Below are positions 15,120 through 22,799 of a DNA stretch of 28,642 nt, piece after piece (positions within the stretch are counted from its first letter, which is position 1; each line of letters starts with the position of its first letter). The translations under genes and the position numbers were made by a program. The stretch is from JAOABP01 sp964590395. GTDB lineage: Bacteria > Hydrothermota > Tepidihabitantia > Tepidihabitantales > Tepidihabitantaceae. Below the pieces are notes generated by a model. It worked only from the letters and a program-made list of their open reading frames with translations. It had not been told where the DNA came from and did not search any database. The stretch lies in assembly GCA_964590395.1 (NCBI GenBank), contig CAZPVT010000026.1, positions 1-28,642 of the forward strand, in the 5' to 3' direction.

Positions 15120-17099
15120 GTGGACACTCAACAGTTTACCGAGCGGTTGCGTACCCGCCCGGGAGTAGCGCTGGTACTGTCGGCCCTGGCTATTATCCAG
15201 ATTATCTTATACCTTCCTGCCCTCAAATATGACTTCGTCTGGGACGACCGGCAACTGATCGTCGAAAACCGTCTCCTGCACCACTCAAGCCCCTGGGAGA
15301 TATTTTCCCGTCCTTATTGGGCAGGAGCCTGGACCGCTGAGGAAGGGCCAATTGCTGGTTATTATCGCCCGATTACCACCCTTTCCTTTTATCTGGATTA
15401 TAAAATTGCCGGTGCGAATCCTGCCTATTTTCATCTGATAAACATCGTTCTAACAACCCTCGCCACTGTCTTCGTCACTCTGATCATCTGGGAATTGCTG
15501 CACTCTGGAGTATGGGCTGGCATCGCCGGACTGCTCTTTGCCACCCATCCTGCCCATGTTGAATCGGTCTGCTTTATTTCCGGACGCACCGATCTGTTAA
15601 TGGCGGTGTTTATCACCTTTGCCGGCTTTGTCCTCTTACGTTCCTTTCGAAAGAAAGAGTGGCGCTGGTGGCTGTTGCTACCACCGCTTTATGCTCTTGC
15701 CCTTTTAAGCAAAGAAACTGCCCTCCTTTTTCCTCTACTGGTTGCCGCTACACCGTTTTTGATTCAAACAAAGCCATTAAAAGGTTTCTACCTGGCGGTA
15801 TTATTACTTTTCTTCGTCGCGATCGGCTATCTTTACCTGCGCCGGACAATCTTTAATCAGATTCTACCGGTCCCGACCAGCTTCCACGCCGTTATCCTGA
15901 CCAATATCGCCAACTCATTAGGCTATTATATCCGGCTGTTTTGCTGGCCATTTGAACATCGGGCAAAGATCCCTTTAGACCCCACTTTTTTTCAACCACT
16001 GCCCTATATAATCTGGACCATCGTTTTTCTCTTTTCCATTCCACTTGCTGCGCTCCGTCCCCGTTTCCGCATCTCCCTCTTCGGTTATCTCTGGGCGATA
16101 TTATTTCTTTTGCCGGTAATAAACATCATCCCCATCGGACCCCAAGCAGCCGAAAAGCTCCTTTATCTACCATCAGCCGGCCTCGTCGCAACGTTCATCA
16201 CGCTCCTCTCAAGGTTACTGGTTTCCCTGCATCGGACGCGCCAGGTTATCGGCGCTGCTCTGCTCCTGGTGACAGGCATATTCGGATTTGACACATTAAA
16301 AAGGATGCCGGTCTGGCAGAATGAAATCACCCTTTTTTCCACAATGATCAAAGAGGCACCCAATGCCCCGAGTGCTTATGTCAACCTTGCCGGTGCGCTA
16401 AGGAGTTCTGCCCCTGACTCCGCCATAAAACTTTATAACCGTGCCATCATCCTTGACCAGGGATTTGTCTCCGCCCATATCAACATCGCCATCCTTTACG
16501 GTCAAAAAGCTGACTTCCGACGGATGCTACATCACCTCCGTCTGGCTGAAGAACTGCAACCTAATTCCGTCCGGGTGCAGAATAACCTTGGCTACGCCTT
16601 CCTTATGACCGGACAGCCGGACAGCGCCTTTGTCCGATTTAATCAAGCCTTGGAAATTGACTCTTTACTCGCGCCCGCACTCCTGGGTAACTCACTGGCA
16701 CTGGCAATTATGGGTAGAACACCCGAGGCAAATCTTAGCCTATCTCGCCTCATCACCATCTATCCTGATTGGCGCGACAGCAGCCGGCTCACAATCCATC
16801 AGTTAGCTGACATTGATTTATCTAACTCAACTGTACCTCGTAACCTATCACTTTCCCGGGCGATCTACATCAACCGGCTGGGCAGTCTATTTATTGCCCT
16901 CGACGACACCGCCAGTGCGGAAAAGTTCTATTTGACCGCGCTGAAAAATGACCCGAATTGTGTTCCCGCGCTTTATAACCTTGCGGTTATCGCCATAAAT
17001 AGGAACGACCGAAAGACCGCATTAAACCTGATTAATCGGGCGATAAGGCTCCGTCCCGATTTAAATGAGCTCAAAACGTTACGTCGCACCCTGAGATAA
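15120..17099 (+). CDS. TMTC-like GT-C glycosyltransferase with C-terminal TPR domain
   Basis: 659 residues. Residues ~15-365 hold about ten membrane helices. The first extracytoplasmic loop has the acidic motif YDFVWDDRQLIVENRLL, and later come YYRPITTLSFYLDY and HPAHVESVCFISGRTDLL. These are the signatures of the TMTC/PMT-type protein O-mannosyltransferase family (a DUF1736 region follows). Residues ~370-659 are TPR repeats (SAHINIAILYG, RVQNNLGYAFLMTGQPDSA, PALYNLAVIAINRNDRKTAL), facing outside the membrane in this family, where they bind acceptor proteins. It likely transfers a sugar from a polyprenyl carrier to exported proteins. The start is GTG 15120. A TTGACA lies at 15083-15088, but no -10 is evident, so promoter and start are less certain. 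The stop is 6 bp from that of the convergent nadE. Confidence 0.82.
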   Translation: MDTQQFTERLRTRPGVALVLSALAIIQIILYLPALKYDFVWDDRQLIVENRLLHHSSPWEIFSRPYWAGAWTAEEGPIAGYYRPITTLSFYLDYKIAGANPAYFHLINIVLTTLATVFVTLIIWELLHSGVWAGIAGLLFATHPAHVESVCFISGRTDLLMAVFITFAGFVLLRSFRKKEWRWWLLLPPLYALALLSKETALLFPLLVAATPFLIQTKPLKGFYLAVLLLFFVAIGYLYLRRTIFNQILPVPTSFHAVILTNIANSLGYYIRLFCWPFEHRAKIPLDPTFFQPLPYIIWTIVFLFSIPLAALRPRFRISLFGYLWAILFLLPVINIIPIGPQAAEKLLYLPSAGLVATFITLLSRLLVSLHRTRQVIGAALLLVTGIFGFDTLKRMPVWQNEITLFSTMIKEAPNAPSAYVNLAGALRSSAPDSAIKLYNRAIILDQGFVSAHINIAILYGQKADFRRMLHHLRLAEELQPNSVRVQNNLGYAFLMTGQPDSAFVRFNQALEIDSLLAPALLGNSLALAIMGRTPEANLSLSRLITIYPDWRDSSRLTIHQLADIDLSNSTVPRNLSLSRAIYINRLGSLFIALDDTASAEKFYLTALKNDPNCVPALYNLAVIAINRNDRKTALNLINRAIRLRPDLNELKTLRRTLR

Positions 17100-17105
17100 A
17101 CCTGT

Positions 17106-18746
17106 CTAAATATACCTCGCCGCAATCGGCAACCGTCTACCCGAGCCAAATGCCTTGCTGGTTACTCGTAAAACAGGTGGTGACTGCCGACGTTTGTATT
17201 CCATCTTCGCAATCTGACGCACAACCCAGTTAACCACATCCCGATCATACCCCTGGCTGACCACCTCATCGGGCGAAAGACCATCCTCAATATAAAGTTT
17301 TAAAATTTCATCCAGCGTCTCGTAGGACGGCAGGGAATCGGTATCTTTTTGATTCGGTCGCAGTTCAGCAGATGGCGGTTTATTAAAGACCGAGTGCGGA
17401 AGGATCTTCCTTTCCCGGTTGATGTAACGGGCAATCTCATAAACCATCGTTTTGGGCACATCGCCGATCACCGCCAGGGCGCCGCTTAAATCGCCATAAA
17501 GGGTACAGTAGCCAACTGCCAGTTCGCTCTTATTACCTGTGGCAAGTACCAGGCAGTTTAACTTATTGGCGATTGCCATCAGAATATTTCCCCGAATGCG
17601 CGATTGGATATTCTCCTCAGTTTCATCCCAGTTTTTATCTCCCCATACCGGTTCCAGGATTTGGAGATAGGATTGGAACAGCTGGTTTATTGGAATCGTC
17701 AACAGTTTAATCCCCAGGTTCTGGGCGAGCAGTTTAGCATCCTCAACACTCGCCGGCGCGGTAAACTCTGATGGCATCATCACCCCCAGCACATTATCCT
17801 TGCCGAGTGCCGCGACTGCGATACAGGCAACCACCGCAGAGTCAATTCCTCCAGAAAGACCGAGCACCGCCTGAGAAAAACCGCACTTGCGGAAGTAATC
17901 CTTAACCCCTAATATCAGTGCCTGGTAAACATCCCTGATTTCATCTGTTTCAATATGTGCCGTGGAACTCAAATCCGCAATGTTGACGACCTTGACACTC
18001 TCAGCAAAACCGTCCAGTTTCTCGCTGATTTTGCCCTCCCTGTTTACAACAAAACTATTCCCATCAAAAATCAACTCATCCTGCGCACCGACCTGATTCA
18101 CAAAGATAAAAGGTTTCTGATACCGCTGGCTATGCCCGGTGAATAATTTATGCCGTAAACCCGGTTTGCCCATCCAGAAAGGTGAAGCAGCAATATTGAT
18201 AAAAACCGTTGCACCCAGTTGCTCCTGCTCCTTTATCGGGTCAACCTCATACCGGTATTTTTTTTGTGCGAATTCCGGACCATTCCACCCATCTTCACAG
18301 ATTGACACGCCGATCCGCTCCCCATTAAAATACCACAAGTTTACCTCTTCTCCGGGGTCAAAATAGCGCGTCTCATCAAATACATCATAGAATGGCAAAA
18401 GGCGCTTCGCCTGACGAAAAACCTCCTTCCCACGATAAAAACCCACCGCGGAGTTATAAAGACCCCGTCCACTTCTGCGCTGCGATCTGACCACCGCACC
18501 TAAAAGAATGCCAAGATCATAACCCGCAGAAATCTCTGCTACCGCCTTCATTGCCTCTTCTCCCCGTTCAATAAACCAACCCCTTTCCAGCAAATCCCGT
18601 GGCGGATAACCGGTAATAAAAAGTTCCGGGAAAACCACCAGTTCTGTCCCTTTGTTTGCTACCTCCTTTAGCACCCGCACCAGCAACGCCAAGTTACCGC
18701 TGATATCCCCGACTATCGGATTTACCTGGGCAATTGCTACTTTCAT
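17106..18746 (-). CDS. nadE: Glutamine-dependent NAD+ synthetase
   Basis: 546 residues from ATG 18746, full length for the two-domain enzyme. The N-terminal nitrilase-type glutaminase domain shows Glu41 in VFPELFITGYPP, a Lys in RQAKRLLPFYDVF and Cys150 in GVSICEDGW, the catalytic triad. The C-terminal synthetase domain has the ATP pyrophosphatase loop SGGIDS at 298-303, then LATGNKSELAVGYCTLYGD and FNKPPSAELRPNQKD. It converts nicotinate adenine dinucleotide to NAD+ using ammonia channelled from glutamine. An upstream in-frame ATG at 18773 would precede the probable promoter -10. MKVAIAQVNPIVGD is the usual N-terminus of the family, so 18746 is preferred. It is divergent from rmlA. Confidence 0.95.
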   Translation of the reverse strand: MKVAIAQVNPIVGDISGNLALLVRVLKEVANKGTELVVFPELFITGYPPRDLLERGWFIERGEEAMKAVAEISAGYDLGILLGAVVRSQRRSGRGLYNSAVGFYRGKEVFRQAKRLLPFYDVFDETRYFDPGEEVNLWYFNGERIGVSICEDGWNGPEFAQKKYRYEVDPIKEQEQLGATVFINIAASPFWMGKPGLRHKLFTGHSQRYQKPFIFVNQVGAQDELIFDGNSFVVNREGKISEKLDGFAESVKVVNIADLSSTAHIETDEIRDVYQALILGVKDYFRKCGFSQAVLGLSGGIDSAVVACIAVAALGKDNVLGVMMPSEFTAPASVEDAKLLAQNLGIKLLTIPINQLFQSYLQILEPVWGDKNWDETEENIQSRIRGNILMAIANKLNCLVLATGNKSELAVGYCTLYGDLSGALAVIGDVPKTMVYEIARYINRERKILPHSVFNKPPSAELRPNQKDTDSLPSYETLDEILKLYIEDGLSPDEVVSQGYDRDVVNWVVRQIAKMEYKRRQSPPVLRVTSKAFGSGRRLPIAARYI

Positions 18747-18753
18747 ATTACTA

Positions 18754-18783
18754 ATAGTTTGACAATGAGCCACACATTGTCAA
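18754..18783 (-). promoter_or_regulatory. Probable nadE promoter, predicted leaderless
   Basis: On the minus strand: TTGACA (18783-18778), 18-bp spacer, AACTAT (18759-18754), then 7 nt to ATG 18746. The -10 is weak, and the spacing matches the other leaderless starts. The -35 box is part of an inverted repeat. Confidence 0.45.
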
Positions 18784-18784
18784 A
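18758..18784. promoter_or_regulatory. Perfect 10-bp inverted repeat, candidate operator
   Basis: TTTGACAATG (18758-18767), 7-bp spacer, CATTGTCAAA (18775-18784). The centre-to-centre distance of the arms is 17 bp, close to two helical turns, as expected for a dimeric regulator. It covers the nadE -35 region and lies just upstream of the rmlA -35 box. A NAD- or sugar-responsive repressor is possible, but no regulator gene is adjacent. Confidence 0.5.
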
Positions 18785-18794
18785 TAAAGATTAC

Positions 18795-18822
18795 TTGACA
18801 ACGCCTACCAATCAGCGATAAT
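18795..18822 (+). promoter_or_regulatory. rml operon promoter, predicted leaderless
   Basis: TTGACA (18795-18800), 16-bp spacer, GATAAT (18817-18822), then 7 nt to the ATG at 18830. No Shine-Dalgarno site is present. Confidence 0.75.
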
Positions 18823-18829
18823 TCATTTA

Positions 18830-19891
18830 ATGAAGGCTCTCGTCCTCTGTGGTGGTAAGGGTACGCGCCTTCGTCCCCTCACCTACACCATTCCCAAACA
18901 ACTTGTTCCGATCGCTAACCGGCCCATCCTTGGCTATGTATTCGACCATCTACAAAATGCGGGCATCACCGACATCGGGGTCATCATATCTCCGGAAACC
19001 GGCGATGCGATCAAGGGTTATCTTGGTACTGGTGAAAACTGGCATGTCCGCCTGACCTACATTCTCCAGCCCCAGCCACTGGGCATCGCCCATGCGGTCA
19101 AAACTGCCCGCGACTTCCTGGGTGCCGAACCGTTTGTGGTGTACCTGGGAGACAACTTACTGCAGGATGGTCTGACCGACGCATTGACAACATTTGTCAG
19201 CCAGAATGCGGATGCGCTCGTGCTGTTGAAAAAAGTTCCTGACCCGCGTCAGTTTGGTGTTGTGGTTTTAAAAGACAACAAGGTAATCAGTTTGGTAGAA
19301 AAACCCGCCCAACCACCATCGGACTTGGCACTTGTTGGTGTCTATGTATTCTCACCCAAAATCCACCCGGTGATTGAAAGGTTATCCTACTCCGCGCGTG
19401 GCGAACTGGAAATCACCGACGCATTACAAAAGTTGATTGAGGAAAAATCCCCCGTGATACCGAAAATCATCACCGGCTGGTGGCTTGACACCGGGAAAAA
19501 AGACGACCTCCTGAACGCCAATCAGGCGGTACTGGAAACCTACTGCCAGCACCTGCTTGAAGGAGAGATTAAGGAGAGTAAAGTTATCGGCGCGGTAACA
19601 GTCCGGCCGGGCGCGAAAATAATTGACTCCCGGCTCATCGGCCCGGTGGCAATCGGTGAAAATGCGGTAATTGAGGACGCCACGATAGGTCCCTGCGTCT
19701 CAATCGAGCCTCACTGCGCAATCAGCAGTTCAGTTATCAAACACTCCGTCATTATGGAGAAAAGTCGTATCATCAACGTCAACTTCCTGGAAAAGAGCCT
19801 CATTGGCCGGGAGGTGGTGGTAAAATCGAAGTTAATGCAAATACACCCATTCCGTCTCCTCCTCTCTGACTCCAGCGAGGTAGAACTGTGA
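18830..19891 (+). CDS. rmlA: Glucose-1-phosphate thymidylyltransferase, long form
   Basis: 353 residues. The nucleotidyltransferase domain (1-~235) starts with LCGGKGTRLRPLTYTIPKQL, the nucleotide-binding loop with its Lys. It also has VYLGDNLLQDG (metal Asp) and VEKPAQPPSDLALVGVYVF. Residues ~245-353 form a left-handed beta-helix (VIGAVTVRPGAKIIDS, IGPVAIGENAVIEDATIG), which marks the long RmlA subfamily. It makes dTDP-glucose from glucose-1-phosphate and dTTP. First gene of the dTDP-sugar operon; its stop overlaps the next start (GTGA). UTP or other NTP use cannot be excluded by sequence reading. Confidence 0.9.
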   Translation: MKALVLCGGKGTRLRPLTYTIPKQLVPIANRPILGYVFDHLQNAGITDIGVIISPETGDAIKGYLGTGENWHVRLTYILQPQPLGIAHAVKTARDFLGAEPFVVYLGDNLLQDGLTDALTTFVSQNADALVLLKKVPDPRQFGVVVLKDNKVISLVEKPAQPPSDLALVGVYVFSPKIHPVIERLSYSARGELEITDALQKLIEEKSPVIPKIITGWWLDTGKKDDLLNANQAVLETYCQHLLEGEIKESKVIGAVTVRPGAKIIDSRLIGPVAIGENAVIEDATIGPCVSIEPHCAISSSVIKHSVIMEKSRIINVNFLEKSLIGREVVVKSKLMQIHPFRLLLSDSSEVEL

Positions 19892-20373
19892 ACCTACCAT
19901 TTAGCGAACTAGCGATAAAGGGTGTCCTCCTTGCCCGGGTTCAGATTTATACTGATCACCGCGGCTGGCTCATTGAAACCTTTCGTGCCGACTGGCTCAA
20001 AAATCCGGACGGGTTGCCGGTGATGGGTTATGTCGCAATGACCCTACCCGGTGTTATCCGTGGCCCGCATGAGCACCGATTTCAAACCGACTGGTTTGCC
20101 TTTCTCGGACCCTCTGACTTTCAGATTTTTCTCTGGGACAACCGCCAGAGTTCGGTTAGTTTCAACACCCACCTTCAACTGCAACTGGGCGAGAAAGAAC
20201 CTGCACTCCTCATCGTTCCGCCGGGTGTTGTCCACGCCTACAAAAATATCGGCGTTAAACCGGGATTGGTTTACAACTACCCCAACCAACTCTACCGGGG
20301 CAACAACCGCACCGAGGAACCCGACGAGATCCGTTATGAAACTGATCCCCAAAAACGGTTCCTGATTGAATAG
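19888..20373 (+). CDS. rmlC: dTDP-4-dehydrorhamnose 3,5-epimerase-like cupin
   Basis: 161 residues. RmlC-type motifs in order: YTDHRGWLIETFR, VIRGPHEHRFQTDWF with the probable catalytic His61, VPPGVVHAYKNIG, and the end DPQKRFLIE. The standard RmlC motif RGLHYQ is replaced by RGPHEHRFQ, so it belongs to a divergent branch of the sugar cupins. The product could be a dTDP-6-deoxyhexose other than L-rhamnose. The GTG start at 19888 overlaps the rmlA stop by 4 bp, so translation is coupled. It is slightly shorter than classical RmlC (~180 residues). Confidence 0.78.
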   Translation: MNLPFSELAIKGVLLARVQIYTDHRGWLIETFRADWLKNPDGLPVMGYVAMTLPGVIRGPHEHRFQTDWFAFLGPSDFQIFLWDNRQSSVSFNTHLQLQLGEKEPALLIVPPGVVHAYKNIGVKPGLVYNYPNQLYRGNNRTEEPDEIRYETDPQKRFLIE

Positions 20374-20390
20374 ATGACACGTTACTACTA

Positions 20391-20434
20391 CCTGTCATTA
20401 CGAGGAGCAATAGCGACGAAGCAATCTCTTCGCC
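20391..20434 (+). repeat. Interspersed repeat, TGTCATTACGAGGAGC...GAAGCAATCTC type
   Basis: CCTGTCATTACGAGGAGCAA followed by TAGCGACGAAGCAATCTCTTCGCC. It matches the reverse of the right half of the element at 429-553 (CCTGTCATTGCGAG, GAAGCAATCT). It fills most of the 70-bp gap between rmlC and rmlB and ends 9 nt before the rmlB start. It therefore occupies the translation-initiation region of that gene. Confidence 0.7.
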
Positions 20435-20443
20435 TGTAAATAA

Positions 20444-21490
20444 ATGAAGCTACTGGTTACCGGCGGCTGCGGTTTTATTGGCTCAAACTTCATCCGGATT
20501 ACGCTCCAGAACCACCCTGATTGGCAGATCACCAATCTGGATGCCCTCACTTACGCCGGCAACCCTGCCAATCTCGCAGACATCGCCCATAAATTGAACT
20601 ACCGATTCATTCACGGCCGAATTGAAGACCCCAAAACTGTCCTCTCGGCAATGGCTGGCTGTGATGCGGTGATCAACTTCGCCGCGGAGACCCATGTTGA
20701 CCGCTCAATTGCGGAACCAGCGCCATTTATCCGCACCAACATCCTCGGCACCCAGGTGCTTTTAGACTGTGCCCAGAAAAAGGGCATCGACCATTTCATT
20801 CAGATATCTACCGATGAGGTCTACGGCACACTTGACACTACTGGCATTTTCACCGAAGAGACACCCCTTGCCCCGCGTTCGCCTTATTCCGCCTCCAAAG
20901 CCGCTGCTGACCTTTTAGTCCTTGCCGCCTTTCACACCCAAAACCAGCGAGCAAACATCGTCCGCCCCTCAAACAACTACGGACCATACCAGTACCCGGA
21001 AAAACTGATTCCGCTTGCCATTACCAATCTATTGACCGGCAAAAAGGTGCCGGTTTATGCCCGGGGCGAAAATATCCGGGACTGGATTTATGTTGAAGAC
21101 ACTGTCCGGGCGATTGAAACTGTCCTGTTGAAAGGTAAACCCGGTGAAATCTACAATGTCGGCGCCCGGAACGAAATCACCAATTTGGCAGTCATCAACA
21201 CGATAATCTCCTGCCTGCGCCCGGTCGTCGACCTACCCCATCTCGCCACTGATAATGCCAACCTCATTGAGTTTGTCCCGGATCGTCCGGGCCACGACTT
21301 TCGCTATGCCCTTGATAACACCAAAATCCTATCGCTTAACTGGCGCCCCGCGGTTGACTTTGCCACCGGCATAAAAAAGACGGTTGATTGGTATATTAAA
21401 AACCGTCTCTGGTGGCAGCCCATGAAACAGAAAATGCATCGGGAAGCCCAAGGTTTCTGGACAGCCAGTAAACCTGGCTCAACCGATTGA
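20444..21490 (+). CDS. rmlB: dTDP-glucose 4,6-dehydratase
   Basis: 348 residues, extended short-chain dehydrogenase. The NAD-binding loop GGCGFIGSNFIR is at the N-terminus. Family motifs DALTYAGN, INFAAETHVDRSI, the catalytic STDEVYG and YSASK (Tyr148, Lys152), and RPSNNYGPYQYPEKLIP are intact. It turns dTDP-glucose into dTDP-4-keto-6-deoxyglucose, the step after RmlA. ATG 20444 has no clear SD; the sequence just upstream is the interspersed repeat. rmlD, the final reductase of rhamnose synthesis, is not in the window. Its stop codon lies inside the -35 box of the next gene. Confidence 0.95.
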   Translation: MKLLVTGGCGFIGSNFIRITLQNHPDWQITNLDALTYAGNPANLADIAHKLNYRFIHGRIEDPKTVLSAMAGCDAVINFAAETHVDRSIAEPAPFIRTNILGTQVLLDCAQKKGIDHFIQISTDEVYGTLDTTGIFTEETPLAPRSPYSASKAAADLLVLAAFHTQNQRANIVRPSNNYGPYQYPEKLIPLAITNLLTGKKVPVYARGENIRDWIYVEDTVRAIETVLLKGKPGEIYNVGARNEITNLAVINTIISCLRPVVDLPHLATDNANLIEFVPDRPGHDFRYALDNTKILSLNWRPAVDFATGIKKTVDWYIKNRLWWQPMKQKMHREAQGFWTASKPGSTD

Positions 21491-21514
21491 CTTAACTTCC
21501 GTTTCTGATAATCT
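21487..21514 (+). promoter_or_regulatory. Promoter of the ATP-binding regulator gene, predicted leaderless
   Basis: TTGACT (21487-21492), 16-bp spacer, TAATCT (21509-21514), then 7 nt to ATG 21522. The -35 overlaps the rmlB stop codon (21488-21490). Confidence 0.55.
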
Positions 21515-21521
21515 CCTTTTA

Positions 21522-22799
21522 ATGAGCGTCACTCTCCAATCCGACCTCTCTGCCCAGGTTCTGGATTTAGGCAGTGAAGGCATTGACCCGCTGGAAATTG
21601 AAAGACTGCGCCGGATAATCAGTGCCAAAAATCCTAATTCTGGTTTAAGAACCGAAGAGTTGTTAAGAAATCTCAGCATCCTTACGCCCGATAACAGACT
21701 CTCGGTAGCCGGCCTGCTATTAATCGGCAAAGAAGAGTACATTCGCCGCTTTGTGTCCGGTCATTCTGCGATCTTCCTGCATATGAAAAATGATGTCGAG
21801 TACGACCGAAGAGTGGACTCCACTCGCCCGCTACTGGCACTCCTTGAAGACTTCACCAATTCTGTTGAACCGCACAATCGCATCTTTACCCTGAAATTCG
21901 GACTTTTTCATTTTGAGATTCCTGATTTTCCCCCTGAAGTTTACCGGGAGGCGCTCTTAAACGCCTTTACCCACCGGGACTACTCAATTCAAAGTCCAGT
22001 ATATTTACGACTGTATCAGGAACGGCTCGAAGTCTCGTCTCCGGGCGGCTTCATCTCTGATGTCACCCCCCAGAATATCATCGGCCATGAGCCGATCAGC
22101 CGCAACCCGCTCCTCGCCGAGATATTAGAACGTCTACGGTTAGTAGAAAGAGCCGGAATGGGCGTCAAAAGGATGTTTCAGATTCTCCTCTCTTATGGCA
22201 AGGAACCGCCCAATTATGAGGCAGGTGCTGACTATGTCCGGGTAACCATTCGTTCGGGTAGGGGAGAAGGTAAACTGGACGAAACCTTTGCCCGCTTTGT
22301 TGTCCGCTGTCAGCAGGAGGGACGCGAACTGAAACTGCCTGATCTATTGATTCTCAACTACCTGAAACGCAACCGGGAAGTTGATGTTGGTGAGGCACGG
22401 CTAATTCTGGGTCGCGCTGAGAAAGAGGCGTACGAAGCCCTGAGCTCTATGGTCAATCGTGGCCTGCTCGAACAGTTCGGCGAAAAAAAGGGCCGGGTCT
22501 ACCGACTGTCAAAACGGGCTTATGCCCAACTGCGCAAATCAATCACCTACCATCCATTTCATCGGGCAGAAACCGCCTACGCCGAAGCCACAATCCTCAG
22601 TTACCTGGAGCAACTTCCCGGTCCAGTGAGTGAGCGCTACATTACCAACGAAATCGTCCGTACCCTCTTGCGGGTCTCCCCTCATCAGGCAGGCTACATC
22701 CTTGCCGGTCTGGTCAAGAAGGGCAAACTGGTTTTAAAAGGCAAAGGCAGGTCCGCCCGTTACTATTTACCCGGAGACCAATTCATTTCCGCACAATAA
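21522..22799 (+). CDS. RecG/Schlafen-type ATP-binding protein lacking the N-terminal AlbA_2 domain
   Basis: 425 residues. Residues ~40-235 match the C-terminal half of AlbA_2/'RecG-related' ATP-binding proteins: LSVAGLLLIGKEEYIRRF, then a GHKL-type ATPase with REALLNAFTHRDYS (N box), VSSPGGFISDVTPQNI (G1 box) and ERAGMGVKRMF (G2 box). Residues ~255-425 look like two winged-helix units (LLILNYLKRNREVDVGEARL; ISYLEQ-type segment with ITNEIVRTLLRVSPHQAGYI). The usual ~120-residue AlbA_2/Schlafen domain at the N-terminus is absent. The promoter sits directly before ATG 21522, so this form seems genuine. Likely a DNA-binding regulator; its target is unknown. Its 3' end overlaps the convergent PorU-like gene by 17 bp. 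Confidence 0.75.
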   Translation: MSVTLQSDLSAQVLDLGSEGIDPLEIERLRRIISAKNPNSGLRTEELLRNLSILTPDNRLSVAGLLLIGKEEYIRRFVSGHSAIFLHMKNDVEYDRRVDSTRPLLALLEDFTNSVEPHNRIFTLKFGLFHFEIPDFPPEVYREALLNAFTHRDYSIQSPVYLRLYQERLEVSSPGGFISDVTPQNIIGHEPISRNPLLAEILERLRLVERAGMGVKRMFQILLSYGKEPPNYEAGADYVRVTIRSGRGEGKLDETFARFVVRCQQEGRELKLPDLLILNYLKRNREVDVGEARLILGRAEKEAYEALSSMVNRGLLEQFGEKKGRVYRLSKRAYAQLRKSITYHPFHRAETAYAEATILSYLEQLPGPVSERYITNEIVRTLLRVSPHQAGYILAGLVKKGKLVLKGKGRSARYYLPGDQFISAQ

